DNA of 64,000 bases from Deferribacteres bacterium (GCA_020633655.1 JACKDF010000005.1:372001-436000); one strand, 5' to 3'; positions 8,552-18,117 are shown, numbered from the stretch's first letter. Made by a program: numbers and translations. Notes: generated by a model from the letters alone, not told the origin.

Positions 8552-10165
8552 TTATTGGTCGTCCGAATTGTTAAGCGCAGCTGCTAATAATTCACCAAAT
8601 GCTGTAATGCCGCCATTTTGTTCGGAACCATTTTGTGGTTCAGCAGGCTTTTCTCTTTTCTTGCCATGCGGTTTTTTCTTGGATGGTTTTTTTGCTTCTG
8701 GAACGATGTGTTCTGGAATTTCGTTAGGCAAAAGTGAAATGCGCTGTCGTTTTTCATCAATAGCTGTTATTTTTACAGTGACTGCATCTTGGGCTTTGAA
8801 TTCGGTGCTCATATCCTTATACCCAATTTTTTTCAATTCGGATAATGGCATTAATCCTGTTAACCCTGGCATTAATTCTACAAAAACGCCATATTGAGTT
8901 GATTCCTCAATGGTGCCTTCAATGATACTGCCGACCTGAAATTTTTCGCTGATATTCTGCCAGGGATCATCGCTTGGCATCTCATGCAAAGTAAGCCCAA
9001 CTCTCCTGTTTTTTATATCCAGAGAACGGATCCATCCTGTTAATGTTTTACCAATGGCATAGTCCGCATCGCCAAGTTTAGTGTTTGATTTGATTTGTGA
9101 GACGTGCAGGAGCCCATCAATTCCAGGTGCAAGCTGTACGAATAAGCCAAAATCGGCTTTTCGTACAACGGTTCCTTTGAAACTATTACCGATTACCAAT
9201 TCCGCGCTGTATTTTTCCCATGGGTCCGGTGCAAGATCTTTCATGGAAAGTGATATGCGGTTTTTATCTTTATCCACTGACAAAATGGAAACTTTGACTT
9301 TTTCACCAATTTTTAGCATGTCCGAGGGATGTGTCGTGTAGTCATTACTTAATTCTGAAATATGGAGCAGGCCTTCGATTCCCCCAAGATCAATGAAAGC
9401 ACCAAAACTTTGGAAACTTCGAACAACACCGTCCCTGATCTCTCCGGCTTTAATTGTATCCCAAAAGGATTCTAACTTTTTACCAAGTTCTTTTTTTAGA
9501 ATTTCTGCACGCGAAACAATGAATTGTTTACCATTTTCAGCAAATTCCATTATTTTGAAATCACATACTTGCCCAATAAAAGGCGCTGTTTCTTTTATAA
9601 ATGAAACATCGAGGTGACTAATTGGCAGAAATGCACGAACACCTGATACATCAACATCAAAGCCGCCTTTAATTTCACGGGTAATTTTTCCAGTAACGGA
9701 AATCCCGGCATCAAATGCATTTCTTAATTGTGAGTGGTTTTTATTGTTTTGCTCGAGTTTGATTGAGATTGTTAATGGATCCACCCCCACAACCATTCCC
9801 TCTATTTCATCCCCTTCTTTGTGGCCGTCAAGTTCTTTTGTGGCAAGTATTGCTTCAGCTTTTGCACCACAATCCACCAGGGCATTTTCTTCATTAATTG
9901 AAATTATTTTCCCTTTTAGCAATTGTCCTTTTTCAGGGATAATATAATTCATGTTTTGATCTAATGCTACTGCTAATGCTGGATCCGGGGTTTCATCTTC
10001 TTCTAATTCAGATCCAGCCACTTCAGATTGCATCGTCAGTGTATCAATAACTTCAGGCTCCTTTGCCTTGGGTTTTTCTTTCTGATCAGGTGTTTGTATT
10101 GCACTTGATTCGTTTTGAATTTCGTTTGTTTCAGTCGTTTCGTGTTTTTTTTCGTCATTAGCCAT
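8552..10165 (-). CDS. S1 RNA-binding domain protein (ribosomal protein S1 paralogue)
   Basis: The product (537 aa) contains about five S1 OB-fold repeats between residues 75 and 475, recognisable by G-x-V-x-[KR]-x(5)-G-x-F-V-x-L / GLLHISEL patterns. The repeats are flanked by an acidic, Gln/Thr-rich N-terminal tail and a Lys-rich tail (KKPSKKKPHGKKREK). A second, six-repeat S1 protein lies downstream of cmk at 51120, the classical rpsA place, so this copy is the paralogue. It probably binds mRNA in translation or RNA turnover. It is monocistronic: a terminator follows, and lon diverges after a long gap. Confidence 0.85.
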   Translation of the reverse strand: MANDEKKHETTETNEIQNESSAIQTPDQKEKPKAKEPEVIDTLTMQSEVAGSELEEDETPDPALAVALDQNMNYIIPEKGQLLKGKIISINEENALVDCGAKAEAILATKELDGHKEGDEIEGMVVGVDPLTISIKLEQNNKNHSQLRNAFDAGISVTGKITREIKGGFDVDVSGVRAFLPISHLDVSFIKETAPFIGQVCDFKIMEFAENGKQFIVSRAEILKKELGKKLESFWDTIKAGEIRDGVVRSFQSFGAFIDLGGIEGLLHISELSNDYTTHPSDMLKIGEKVKVSILSVDKDKNRISLSMKDLAPDPWEKYSAELVIGNSFKGTVVRKADFGLFVQLAPGIDGLLHVSQIKSNTKLGDADYAIGKTLTGWIRSLDIKNRRVGLTLHEMPSDDPWQNISEKFQVGSIIEGTIEESTQYGVFVELMPGLTGLMPLSELKKIGYKDMSTEFKAQDAVTVKITAIDEKRQRISLLPNEIPEHIVPEAKKPSKKKPHGKKREKPAEPQNGSEQNGGITAFGELLAAALNNSDDQ

Positions 10166-10908
10166 CAGGAGCCATCCTTTTAAAACATTTTTTCATAAAA
10201 GCAGAATTTTAATTATTCTAATAATAGCCAAAAATTTAGTAATCACATTTTCAATTTTCAAGAATAATTTTTTCTTTCTTTTCTTTAACATGCTATTTTA
10301 TTCACGGTTTAATGTATTACGGTGATTTTTGATTAGATATATTTTTTTTTGTTATGAAAAAATATAATATACAATATGTTATAACTTTAATTTTTATAAA
10401 CAAAAATATGGATTAATTTTCGAATACATTATTTTCATATATTGAATGATGTTGCTATTTGTATATTTGATTGATAGTATTTTTGAATAAGATGATTTAA
10501 TGATCTATTATTCAGGAAAGGCATAAATTGCACCCGCTTAATCAAAAACAGAATTCCATGAATAGTGTCGCTAAACCCAATTCAACCTCGTAAGTCCTGA
10601 TTCAGGGAGCTAATTGCCTTGTTAGTGAATTATCCATCAGAATATTTCTGATCTAAAATTGTGAATATTGGCTTTTCCCTGGGTACGCCAATAAGGATGT
10701 GCTGACTGACAGGATTGCACATTCAAATCTCAAATATATGCATAATTTTTATACTTGCAATTTATTTGAACCTGTGCGTTCTGTCTTTTGGCTGGATGGC
10801 ATATCAATTGCATTTGCGCTCTGACCTATCATATGAATGCAAAAGTCTGAATATATGGGAGTTAATTTTGGCACACTTCCATCTCAAATACCCATTAAGG
10901 AATGACTC
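10166..10908. other. Long AT-rich divergent intergenic region between the S1 paralogue and lon
   Basis: This 743-bp region must carry promoters for two divergent genes. The part at 10190-10520 is strongly AT-rich with many A and T runs. No credible open frame, tRNA or perfect hairpin was seen, and no CIRCE-type (TTAGCACTC-N9-GAGTGCTAA) element is present in front of lon. An AAGGA ribosome binding site lies at 10896-10900. Confidence 0.5.
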
Positions 10909-13302
10909 ATGAATAAATCTGATTTTAATAAATTCGAAACTGAAGAAGAAGTAGAAACACAAATTCCAAAAGTTTTGGCTGTTCTTCCTCTTAGAAATAC
11001 TATTATTTTTCCTCACCAGATTTTGCCATTGCAGGTAGGGAGAAGTAAATCGTTAAAGCTGGTTGAAGAAGCTGATGAAGAGAATTCGGAAATTATCGTT
11101 GTTGCCCAAAAAAATGCGCAAATTGATGAACCCGAACCCAAAGATTTATATCGCTGGGGGACAATTGTTCAGGTAATGAAAGTCTTTCGTATGCCTGATG
11201 GAACCCAAAGTATGATGGTGCAGGGGATTAAGCGTGCCCGAATTCTTGACTATATCGAAAGCGAGCCTTACATGCGTGCCGCTGTCCAACCGGTTTCCGA
11301 TCATGAAATTGAGGGTATGGATGTAGAAGCGATGATTGTGAATTTGCGCAATCTGTTTCAAAAGACTGCGGAGTTGGCGCCGTACCTTTCTCCGGAACAT
11401 ACGATGCTCGTCATGAATACCGATAATCCGGGGCGTCTGGCTGATGTTATTGGCTGGAATCTCAATGTTTCAATCGAAGATAAACAAAAAATTCTCGAAA
11501 CTGTTGATATCCGAAAGCGGCTTGAACATGCAACGCTGATGATTACAAAGGAGTTGCAAATACTCGAATTAGGAAGCAAAATACAAAATCAGGTTCAAGG
11601 CGAGATATCCAAAAACCAACGGGAGTATTACCTTCGTGAGCAATTAAAAGCGATTCGTCAGGAGTTGGGGGAAGATCAGGATGAACGTGTGCTTGAGAAT
11701 AAGGAATTGGAGAAAAAGCTGAAGGAAGCGAACTTGCCGGAGGAAGCTTACAAAGTTGCTAAAAAGGAATTGGAACGTCTCACGCAGATTCCACCAGCAG
11801 CCGCAGAATACACAGTTTCGCGTACCTATCTTGACTGGTTGCTTGCCCTGCCATGGAGTAAATCAACTTCAGATAATTTGGATATTAGCCGTGCGAAAAC
11901 CGTGCTGGATGAAGATCATTATGGCCTTGAAAAAGTAAAAAAACGCATTCTTGAATATCTTGCAGTTCGCCAGCTAAAAAGCGATATGAAAGGACCAATT
12001 CTTTGTTTTGTTGGTCCGCCTGGAGTTGGCAAAACCTCCTTGGGAAAATCTATTGCACGGGCTCTGGGGCGAAAATTCTACCGGATGTCCCTGGGTGGCG
12101 TGCGTGACGAAGCGGAAATTCGTGGGCATCGTCGAACCTATATTGGTGCTTTACCGGGGCGTTTTATTCAAGGACTGAAAAAAGTCGAGAGTAATAATCC
12201 CGTTATCATGCTGGATGAAATTGATAAAGTCGGGCAGGATTTTCGTGGTGATCCAAGTTCTGCTTTACTGGAAGTGCTCGATCCCGAACAAAACAACTCC
12301 TTTTCTGACCATTATCTTGATGTACCTTTTGATCTCTCGAAGGTTTTATTTATTGCAACCGCGAATGTCTTTGATACGATTCAGCCAGCCCTGCGTGATC
12401 GGATGGAGATCATTGAAATACCGGGATACTCCTCTGAAGACAAGGTGAAAATAGCTCGGCAATACATCATTCCTAAACAATTGGATGGGCATGGTTTGAC
12501 CGAAGAAAATGTTCAGTTTGCTGAGGACGCAATTCGTACATTACTCTCCGGTTATACTCGTGAAGCAGGGGTAAGGAATCTCGAACGGGAGATTGCAAAT
12601 GTGCTTCGTGGAATTGCAAAAGAATATGTTGAGGGCAACAAAGAATTGCGACACATCGGTGCAGAGGATATAAAAACATATCTCGGTGCTGAAAAGTTTT
12701 ATTTTGATGTAAAAGACAGAGTTTCCAGGTCTGGCGTTTCAACAGGATTAGCCTGGACACCGACTGGTGGAGACATTCTGTTTATTGAAGCAACCAAAAT
12801 GCCGGGTAAAGGGCATCTTATTCTCACGGGGCAACTCGGTGATGTTATGAAAGAATCCGCGCATGCCGCGCTTTCCTACATTCGTTCAAAGGCGCAAAGC
12901 TTTGAGCTGGAAAACGAAATTTTTGAGAAAAATGATATTCACGTACACGTACCAGCAGGGGCCATTCCTAAAGACGGACCAAGTGCTGGTGTTGCAATCT
13001 TTACGGCAATGTTTTCATTGCTGACCGGGAAACTCGTCGCCAATGATGTTGCGATGACCGGCGAAGTAACATTGCGTGGCTTGGTGCTACCCGTTGGTGG
13101 TATCAAGGAGAAAGTATTAGCTGCAAAACGTGCAGGAATAAATAAGGTAATAATGCCGGAAAAAAACAAGAAAGACCTTGATGATGTACCGCGGGAGATT
13201 CGCGAAAGTATGGAATTTGTATTCTTAAGCGAAACAGATGAAGTAATTCAAAAGGCTTTGCTGACCGACAAACCGAAAAAGAGAATCCAAAAGAAAGGAT
13301 AG
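10909..13302 (+). CDS. lon: ATP-dependent protease Lon
   Basis: The product (797 aa) has the full LonA layout. An N-terminal substrate-binding domain (VLAVLPLRNTIIFPHQ) is followed by a coiled coil (about residues 190-270), then an AAA+ module with Walker A GPPGVGKT (369-376) and Walker B PVIMLDEIDK. The C-terminal protease has Ser692 (DGPSAG) and Lys735 (GGIKEK) as the catalytic dyad. It degrades misfolded and regulatory proteins in the cytosol. AAGGA precedes the ATG by 8 bases. It is possibly followed in the same transcript by the thioredoxin gene about 100 bp downstream. Confidence 0.97.
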   Translation: MNKSDFNKFETEEEVETQIPKVLAVLPLRNTIIFPHQILPLQVGRSKSLKLVEEADEENSEIIVVAQKNAQIDEPEPKDLYRWGTIVQVMKVFRMPDGTQSMMVQGIKRARILDYIESEPYMRAAVQPVSDHEIEGMDVEAMIVNLRNLFQKTAELAPYLSPEHTMLVMNTDNPGRLADVIGWNLNVSIEDKQKILETVDIRKRLEHATLMITKELQILELGSKIQNQVQGEISKNQREYYLREQLKAIRQELGEDQDERVLENKELEKKLKEANLPEEAYKVAKKELERLTQIPPAAAEYTVSRTYLDWLLALPWSKSTSDNLDISRAKTVLDEDHYGLEKVKKRILEYLAVRQLKSDMKGPILCFVGPPGVGKTSLGKSIARALGRKFYRMSLGGVRDEAEIRGHRRTYIGALPGRFIQGLKKVESNNPVIMLDEIDKVGQDFRGDPSSALLEVLDPEQNNSFSDHYLDVPFDLSKVLFIATANVFDTIQPALRDRMEIIEIPGYSSEDKVKIARQYIIPKQLDGHGLTEENVQFAEDAIRTLLSGYTREAGVRNLEREIANVLRGIAKEYVEGNKELRHIGAEDIKTYLGAEKFYFDVKDRVSRSGVSTGLAWTPTGGDILFIEATKMPGKGHLILTGQLGDVMKESAHAALSYIRSKAQSFELENEIFEKNDIHVHVPAGAIPKDGPSAGVAIFTAMFSLLTGKLVANDVAMTGEVTLRGLVLPVGGIKEKVLAAKRAGINKVIMPEKNKKDLDDVPREIRESMEFVFLSETDEVIQKALLTDKPKKRIQKKG

Positions 13303-13408
13303 TTTTCGTACACAATTATGCTTCAATTTAAAATCACCATTGGAAAGTAATAAATTTTCAAAATTTCTTTTTCGAATGTTTGTATAAAGCAGTGGAGTTT
13401 CAGGTAAA

Positions 13409-13810
13409 ATGAAAAAACGAATTATTATATTATTTCTTTTCTTCCCTTTTTTATTCGGTTGTACCAGTGAGCAGGCTGAAGCAAAGAAAAACGTTGTAAT
13501 TGAGCTTACAGATGCCACTTTCAATCAGGAAGTATTGAATGCGGAAGGGCTGGTCGTTGTTGATTTTTGGGCAGAGTGGTGTGGACCATGCCGTATAATT
13601 AAACCTTACATGCATGAGTTGGCACAAAAATATGAGGGTAAAGTTAAAGTTACCTCAATGAATGTTGATAATTACGTGCAAGTTGCACGGCAATTTAACA
13701 TTCGTACAATTCCATCGGTTTTCTTCATAAAAGATGGAAAAGTACTCCAAAAAGTGATCGGCGCACAACCAAAGGAAGAATTCGAGAAATTATTTACCAA
13801 ATATATGTAA
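13409..13810 (+). CDS. Lipoprotein thioredoxin
   Basis: The product (133 aa) has a signal peptide ending in the lipobox LFGC (Cys18), so it is probably a lipid-anchored periplasmic protein. The mature part is one thioredoxin fold with the canonical active site WCGPC (Cys58, Cys61) in VVDFWAEWCGPCR, and the cis-Pro segment RTIPSVFF. It is closer to cytosolic thioredoxin than to TlpA. A role as a periplasmic disulfide reductant is likely, but its electron donor is not in this window. Confidence 0.88.
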   Translation: MKKRIIILFLFFPFLFGCTSEQAEAKKNVVIELTDATFNQEVLNAEGLVVVDFWAEWCGPCRIIKPYMHELAQKYEGKVKVTSMNVDNYVQVARQFNIRTIPSVFFIKDGKVLQKVIGAQPKEEFEKLFTKYM

Positions 13811-14103
13811 AACGAATTTTTGTATTTAAAATCGAGATTCTCTGATAATATTATCAAATTACAGGGAATCTCTAATTCTGGGGATATGGATTCGCACACC
13901 AATTGATCAAGTCTTTTATTGTGAGCCAGCCTTTTGCAATAAATTTTCAAAATAAAGACTCCATTCAAACTCTTCACCGGAAAATCTGACTTAATTTCTG
14001 CAATTGATAACGTAATATTCTGCATAGAATAGAAGAAGTCCTTGAAGTTATGAACGCAATCACTTATATTTTTTGCTTTTAAAAGAGATTTTCTTTTGAA
14101 CTA

Positions 14104-14197
14104 TTTAACCTGCTTTATTTATACAGTGCTCAAAATGAGCGCTGGGCAGGGGGTGCCCCTTGCCCAGCCTTGGGATTTATGAATAAAGCAGGTTAAA
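14104..14197. repeat. TTTAACCTGCTTTATT inverted-repeat element with nested GC hairpin
   Basis: TTTAACCTGCTTTATTTATA (14104-14123) and TATGAATAAAGCAGGTTAAA (14178-14197) are 20-bp inverted repeats differing at one position. Between them GCTGGGCAGGGG and CCCCTTGCCCAGC form a strong inner stem (14141-14168). The same terminal sequence bounds the element at 433-632, so this is a dispersed family with variable centres. Confidence 0.75.
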
Positions 14198-14286
14198 AAC
14201 CCTCAGCTCGTGCAGCATAGAATCTTCACAGAAGGGTGTGAGATTAGTTTCCGGATGAGGCATTTTAAAATTGAGTCAAAATCGAA

Positions 14287-14371
14287 CTTACTTTATTCAT
14301 ACACCTATGATTAGACAGGGGATATCCTCTGCCCCACGTTGACTTTAAACATTGCATGAATAAAGCTGGTG
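14287..14371. repeat. Degenerate copy of the CTTTATTCAT inverted-repeat element
   Basis: The left end TTACTTTATTCATACACC and the right end TGCATGAATAAAGCTGGTG share the CTTTATTCAT core in inverted orientation. The centre holds the small palindrome CAGGGGATATCCTCTG. It lies 90 bp after the better-preserved copy and directly before the glgA promoter. Confidence 0.5.
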
Positions 14372-14380
14372 AAAAAAAAT

Positions 14381-14409
14381 TTGATTCTGCAATGCTTCTA
14401 AGATAAAAT
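14381..14409 (+). promoter_or_regulatory. Putative sigma70-type promoter of glgA
   Basis: TTGATT (14381-14386) and TAAAAT (14404-14409) are separated by 17 bp. Transcription would begin near 14416, just before the AGAAGG ribosome binding site, giving a very short leader. It was read by eye only. Confidence 0.4.
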
Positions 14410-14427
14410 ACGACAGAAGGAATGCGC

Positions 14428-15924
14428 ATGAAAATTTGTTTTGTATCGAGCGAATGTGTACCATACGCAAAAACTGGTGGCTTGGCCGATGTTAGTGGTG
14501 CCTTGCCTAAAGCACTAACGGAGCTTGGAATTGAAGTTAAAACATTTCTTCCCCTTTACAGCTCAATTAATATCGATGAGTTTGGGCTTAAACTTGACTA
14601 TGCAAATCAGGCTATTCGTATCAATATGGGAAGATCGACGCATTATTTTAATACATGGAAAAGCCACTTGCCAGGCACTTCAGCGGAAGTGTATTTTATT
14701 GATTGTCCGGATTTTTATAATAGAGGGGTGCTCTATACCAATGATCATGACGAAGCGGAACGATTTATTTTCTTTCAGCTGGCTGTCTTAAGAATTCTCC
14801 AAAATGAACAGTGGGCACCCGATGTCGTCCATTGTAATGACTGGCAAGCGGGCTTGATTCCAGCCTTTTTGAAAATGAATTTTAAATGGGATCAACTATT
14901 CGAAAATACAGTTTCACTGCTGTCAATCCATAATATTGGTTATCAGGGACGTTTTTCGCGGGATTCAATCTACGGAGCGGGTTTGCCGTATAAATACTAT
15001 TATCCAGGTGGTCCTTTTGAATTTTATAATTCCTTTTGCTTTCTTAAAACAGGCATTGCTTTTTCTGAAGTTATCTCAACGGTTAGCCAAACTTATGCAC
15101 AGGAAATTCAAACCGTTGAATTTGGTGCCGGGCTTGAAGGTGTCCTGCATGACCGGCAAAAGGACTTGTATGGAATTCTGAACGGTATTGACAACAGTGT
15201 ATGGAACCCTGAAGTTGATGGTTACATAGCTCAGAATTATACCCTGGAAACGTTCCAGTACAAGAAAAAAAATAAACAGGAACTTTTGGAATCATTCCAT
15301 TTACCGTATGATGAGAAAATACCGGTAATCGGTATGGTTACTCGACTGGCGATCCAAAAAGGCCTTGATATCTTCAGACCAATTATGGAAGAATTTATTC
15401 AACAACCGGTGCAATTCGTGATACTTGGTAGTGGTGAACCTGAATATGAAGAGTTCCTGTACTGGATTGCCCGAAAATATCCGGAAAAGGTAGCAGTTAC
15501 GGTTGGGTTTAATGAGTCACTTGCCCATAGAATCACGGCTGGTGCAGATATGTTTCTCATGCCTTCACACTATGAGCCGTGTGGATTAAATCAAATGTAC
15601 TCATTGAATTATGGCACTGTACCGATTGTTCGGCAGACGGGTGGTCTTGCGGATACCGTTAAGGATTATGATGCCTTTCCGGAGGATGGCAATGGATTTA
15701 CTTTTTATGAATATACCCAATCAGCGTTATTGGAAACTCTGACTCGTGCCGTAAATAAATACAGCGACAAGCATGCATGGGAGAAAATGGTAACTCGAGG
15801 AATGGAAGCTGATTTTTCATGGCATGCTTCAGCAGAAAAATACGTTCAGCTTTACAAAGCTGCAGGCAAAAATCAAGGAAAGATTGAACAGCATTATAGA
15901 ATGGATGGAATTGACTTAAAATGA
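14428..15924 (+). CDS. glgA: Glycogen synthase GlgA
   Basis: The product (498 aa) is a GT5 glycogen/starch synthase that adds glucose from ADP-glucose to alpha-1,4-glucan. The N-terminal nucleotide-sugar loop KTGGLADV (residues 15-22) is present, as are HNIGYQGRF and the C-terminal EPCGLNQMYSLNYGTVPIVRQ-type donor-binding segment. The second ATG (14428) is chosen as start because AGAAGG at 14415-14420 is 7 bases upstream; the ATG at 14422 is too close to it. The last four bases overlap the LOG-family gene. Confidence 0.95.
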   Translation: MKICFVSSECVPYAKTGGLADVSGALPKALTELGIEVKTFLPLYSSINIDEFGLKLDYANQAIRINMGRSTHYFNTWKSHLPGTSAEVYFIDCPDFYNRGVLYTNDHDEAERFIFFQLAVLRILQNEQWAPDVVHCNDWQAGLIPAFLKMNFKWDQLFENTVSLLSIHNIGYQGRFSRDSIYGAGLPYKYYYPGGPFEFYNSFCFLKTGIAFSEVISTVSQTYAQEIQTVEFGAGLEGVLHDRQKDLYGILNGIDNSVWNPEVDGYIAQNYTLETFQYKKKNKQELLESFHLPYDEKIPVIGMVTRLAIQKGLDIFRPIMEEFIQQPVQFVILGSGEPEYEEFLYWIARKYPEKVAVTVGFNESLAHRITAGADMFLMPSHYEPCGLNQMYSLNYGTVPIVRQTGGLADTVKDYDAFPEDGNGFTFYEYTQSALLETLTRAVNKYSDKHAWEKMVTRGMEADFSWHASAEKYVQLYKAAGKNQGKIEQHYRMDGIDLK

Positions 15925-16736
15925 CGGACAGAAAAGGATTTCCTCAAAAGGCATATGACAATAGTGAATTTTTGCGCAGCAAAGATGCGCGAGCTATCCG
16001 TGTTTTGTGCGAATTGGAAGAACCGAAAGCGCGATTTGAAAGCCAGTCGGTTGAAGATACCCTCGTCTTTTTTGGCTCGGCGAGAATTTTATCTCCGGAA
16101 GATGCCAGAGAAAACTTGGAAAATCTTCAAAAGTCGGAGGTTCTTTCCGGGGATGAAAAAATTATGGCGATTCAATTAGCCGAACATAAAGTGAAACTAT
16201 CCCGCTATTATGACGACGCTGCACAGATAGCACAACAGCTTTCAACCTGGACAAAATCGCTCAACAGAGAAGAGCGATTTGTTATTTGTTCAGGTGGTGG
16301 CCCGGGTATAATGGAAGCGGCTAATCTTGGTGCGCAGCGTGCCGGTTGCCGCTCAATCGGTTTGAATATCAGCATTCCCTATGAGCAGATGCCAAATCCA
16401 TATATCTCACAGGAATTGGGTTTCACTTTTCATTACTTTTTTGTTCGAAAATACTGGTTCCTTCACAAAGCAAAAGGGATTTTTGTCTTTCCCGGCGGTT
16501 TTGGCACAATGGATGAATTTTTTGAACTTCTCACCTTGCTGCAGACGCAAAAATCAACACGAAAAATGGCGATTGTTTTGTATGGGAAAGAATATTGGAG
16601 TGATGTATTAAATTTTGATGCGTTTGTAAAATGGGGAACCATAAGTCAAAACGATCTCAATCTTTTCAAACTTGTCGATGATGTTGATACCGCGGTGGAG
16701 TATGCAAAGGAGATTTTAATACAGCACCATCTGTAA
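15921..16736 (+). CDS. LOG-family / TIGR00730-type Rossmann-fold protein
   Basis: The product (271 aa) shows both signatures of the LOG family: GGGPGIMEAAN near residue 122 and the PGGFGTMDE motif near 191-199. Known relatives hydrolyse nucleoside 5'-monophosphates to base and ribose 5-phosphate (cytokinin-activating LOG, PpnN-like). The N-terminal ~90 residues before the Rossmann core are longer than in the minimal family, as in the PpnN-like or 'TIGR00730 long' forms. It is translationally coupled to glgA (ATGA overlap), so it may act together with glycogen synthesis. The substrate is inferred from the family only. Confidence 0.8.
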   Translation: MTDRKGFPQKAYDNSEFLRSKDARAIRVLCELEEPKARFESQSVEDTLVFFGSARILSPEDARENLENLQKSEVLSGDEKIMAIQLAEHKVKLSRYYDDAAQIAQQLSTWTKSLNREERFVICSGGGPGIMEAANLGAQRAGCRSIGLNISIPYEQMPNPYISQELGFTFHYFFVRKYWFLHKAKGIFVFPGGFGTMDEFFELLTLLQTQKSTRKMAIVLYGKEYWSDVLNFDAFVKWGTISQNDLNLFKLVDDVDTAVEYAKEILIQHHL

Positions 16737-16773
16737 GATTGATTTCTTTGTTACTCTTCGAGAGGAGTTGACG

Positions 16774-17103
16774 CTACGCAGTACTTTTCCGCCCTTCAAT
16801 GGCTGCCACATGTTCGTTCATAACACTTTCCGGTGTTGATTTAAAGAAGTATTTAGTCGCAAAAATCAGAAAGAGAAGGTCGTCTGAATAACCGATTATT
16901 GGCAGCAAGATTTCGGGGATAAAATCCATGGGCGATACTACATAAATCAGTGTAATAATCAAGATGATTTTGGGGAAAAGGGGTACGCGTTTATCCAATA
17001 AAAGCCGAAAAGTAAGACGGATAAACTTGGGCAAAAGCAGAAGCGTTTTTAAAAATCCCACCGGATCACGCCTGCCGTGCATAAAAATCGAATTGAATTT
17101 CAT
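16774..17103 (-). CDS. DUF1232 (YkvA-like) membrane protein
   Basis: The product (109 aa) has the DUF1232 core: a hydrophobic segment with the YVVSPMDFIPEILLPIIGYSDD pattern (S-P-x-D-x-I-P-x(6-8)-G-x-x-D-D). The family is widespread and its biochemical role is unknown. One or two membrane segments are likely. It is convergent with the LOG gene and 70 bp beyond the rnz stop on the same strand. Confidence 0.75.
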   Translation of the reverse strand: MKFNSIFMHGRRDPVGFLKTLLLLPKFIRLTFRLLLDKRVPLFPKIILIITLIYVVSPMDFIPEILLPIIGYSDDLLFLIFATKYFFKSTPESVMNEHVAAIEGRKSTA

Positions 17104-17173
17104 TTTTCCTGCCTTCCAGCTTCAAAAAATGCCCGATGGTTCATTTTGTCATCAATCAATAACACACACCATA

Positions 17174-18106
17174 TTAATCTTCACGATAATCAATTTTAAA
17201 ACGATCAAGATCGTGCGCTATCTGTGCATGTGGAAATATTTCGATTGCCTCCTGTAGTGCAATAACTTCTTCATTGGGCAATGTTCGGGCACTGATGTGG
17301 GTAAGAATAAGTTCCCGCACTCCTGCCTGCTGTGCGATATATGCGGCATCCTTCGAGGTGCTGTGTCCCGATAGTTTTGCAACATCAGCATTTCGGGAAT
17401 AGAAAGTCGCTTCGTGAACTAATATATCTGCATTTTTTGCCAGTTCAATACTGGCATCACATGGGGAGGTGTCAAGACAGTACGCGAAATGGTGCCCAAA
17501 GCGTTTTTCACCAACAATTTCCTTTGAGTGAATGACAACGCCATCGTCCGTGATGACCTCTTCACCTGCCTGCAATTTGCCATAAAGAGGTCCGCTGGGA
17601 ATCCCCAATTCCAACGCACGGGCAGCATTAAATTTGCCTGGGCGTTTCTCTTCGATGAAAGCCCAGCCAAGCGTGCGGGTGCGGTGTTGCAGAGGCAGGC
17701 AGTGGATGAGCATGCCTCGCTCGCTGATTTTCTCTCCAGTGGATTCATCTGGAATTTCGACGATGTGTAAAGGGTAGGTTAAAGTAAAACCGCTGAAATT
17801 TTTGTGAAATTCGATGAAATCTTGCAAGCCTTGTGGACCGTAAAGGGTTATTTCCTGAGAGCATTCTGCCATTTGCAGGCTGGTAAGCAAACCCGGCAAC
17901 CCGAAAATATGATCGCCATGAAAATGAGAAATAAATATTTTCTTTATTCGCCCTGGTCGAATTCCAGCACGACGCAGTTGGATTTGCGTGCATTCACCAC
18001 AATCAAAAAGGTAGACATCGCCATTGCGAATAACCGCTGTGGAGGAGAGATTGCGAAAACGTGTGGGTACAGCTGCCCCGGTACCTAATGTTATAATTTC
18101 CAGCAT
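17174..18106 (-). CDS. rnz: Ribonuclease Z
   Basis: The product (310 aa) is a metallo-beta-lactamase-fold tRNA 3'-endonuclease. It has the start LEIITLGTGAAVPT, the zinc motif HFHGDH (residues 61-66), a C-terminal GHSTSKDAA segment and the distal LTHIS motif. The ATG at 18106 is chosen because it gives the family N-terminus and lies 11 bp after the stop of the EamA gene; nine extra upstream codons would overlap that gene. It cuts the 3' trailer of tRNA precursors. Confidence 0.92.
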   Translation of the reverse strand: MLEIITLGTGAAVPTRFRNLSSTAVIRNGDVYLFDCGECTQIQLRRAGIRPGRIKKIFISHFHGDHIFGLPGLLTSLQMAECSQEITLYGPQGLQDFIEFHKNFSGFTLTYPLHIVEIPDESTGEKISERGMLIHCLPLQHRTRTLGWAFIEEKRPGKFNAARALELGIPSGPLYGKLQAGEEVITDDGVVIHSKEIVGEKRFGHHFAYCLDTSPCDASIELAKNADILVHEATFYSRNADVAKLSGHSTSKDAAYIAQQAGVRELILTHISARTLPNEEVIALQEAIEIFPHAQIAHDLDRFKIDYRED

Positions 18107-18117
18107 GAATGTGTTGT

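Larger units (their letters stand above)
13811..14427. other. Intergenic region with two hairpin elements upstream of glgA
   Basis: No gene is supported here. The region holds a GAGATTC...GAATCTC hairpin around 13842-13877 just after the thioredoxin stop, two inverted-repeat elements (14104-14197 and about 14287-14371), and a sigma70-like promoter directly before glgA. Confidence 0.6.
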
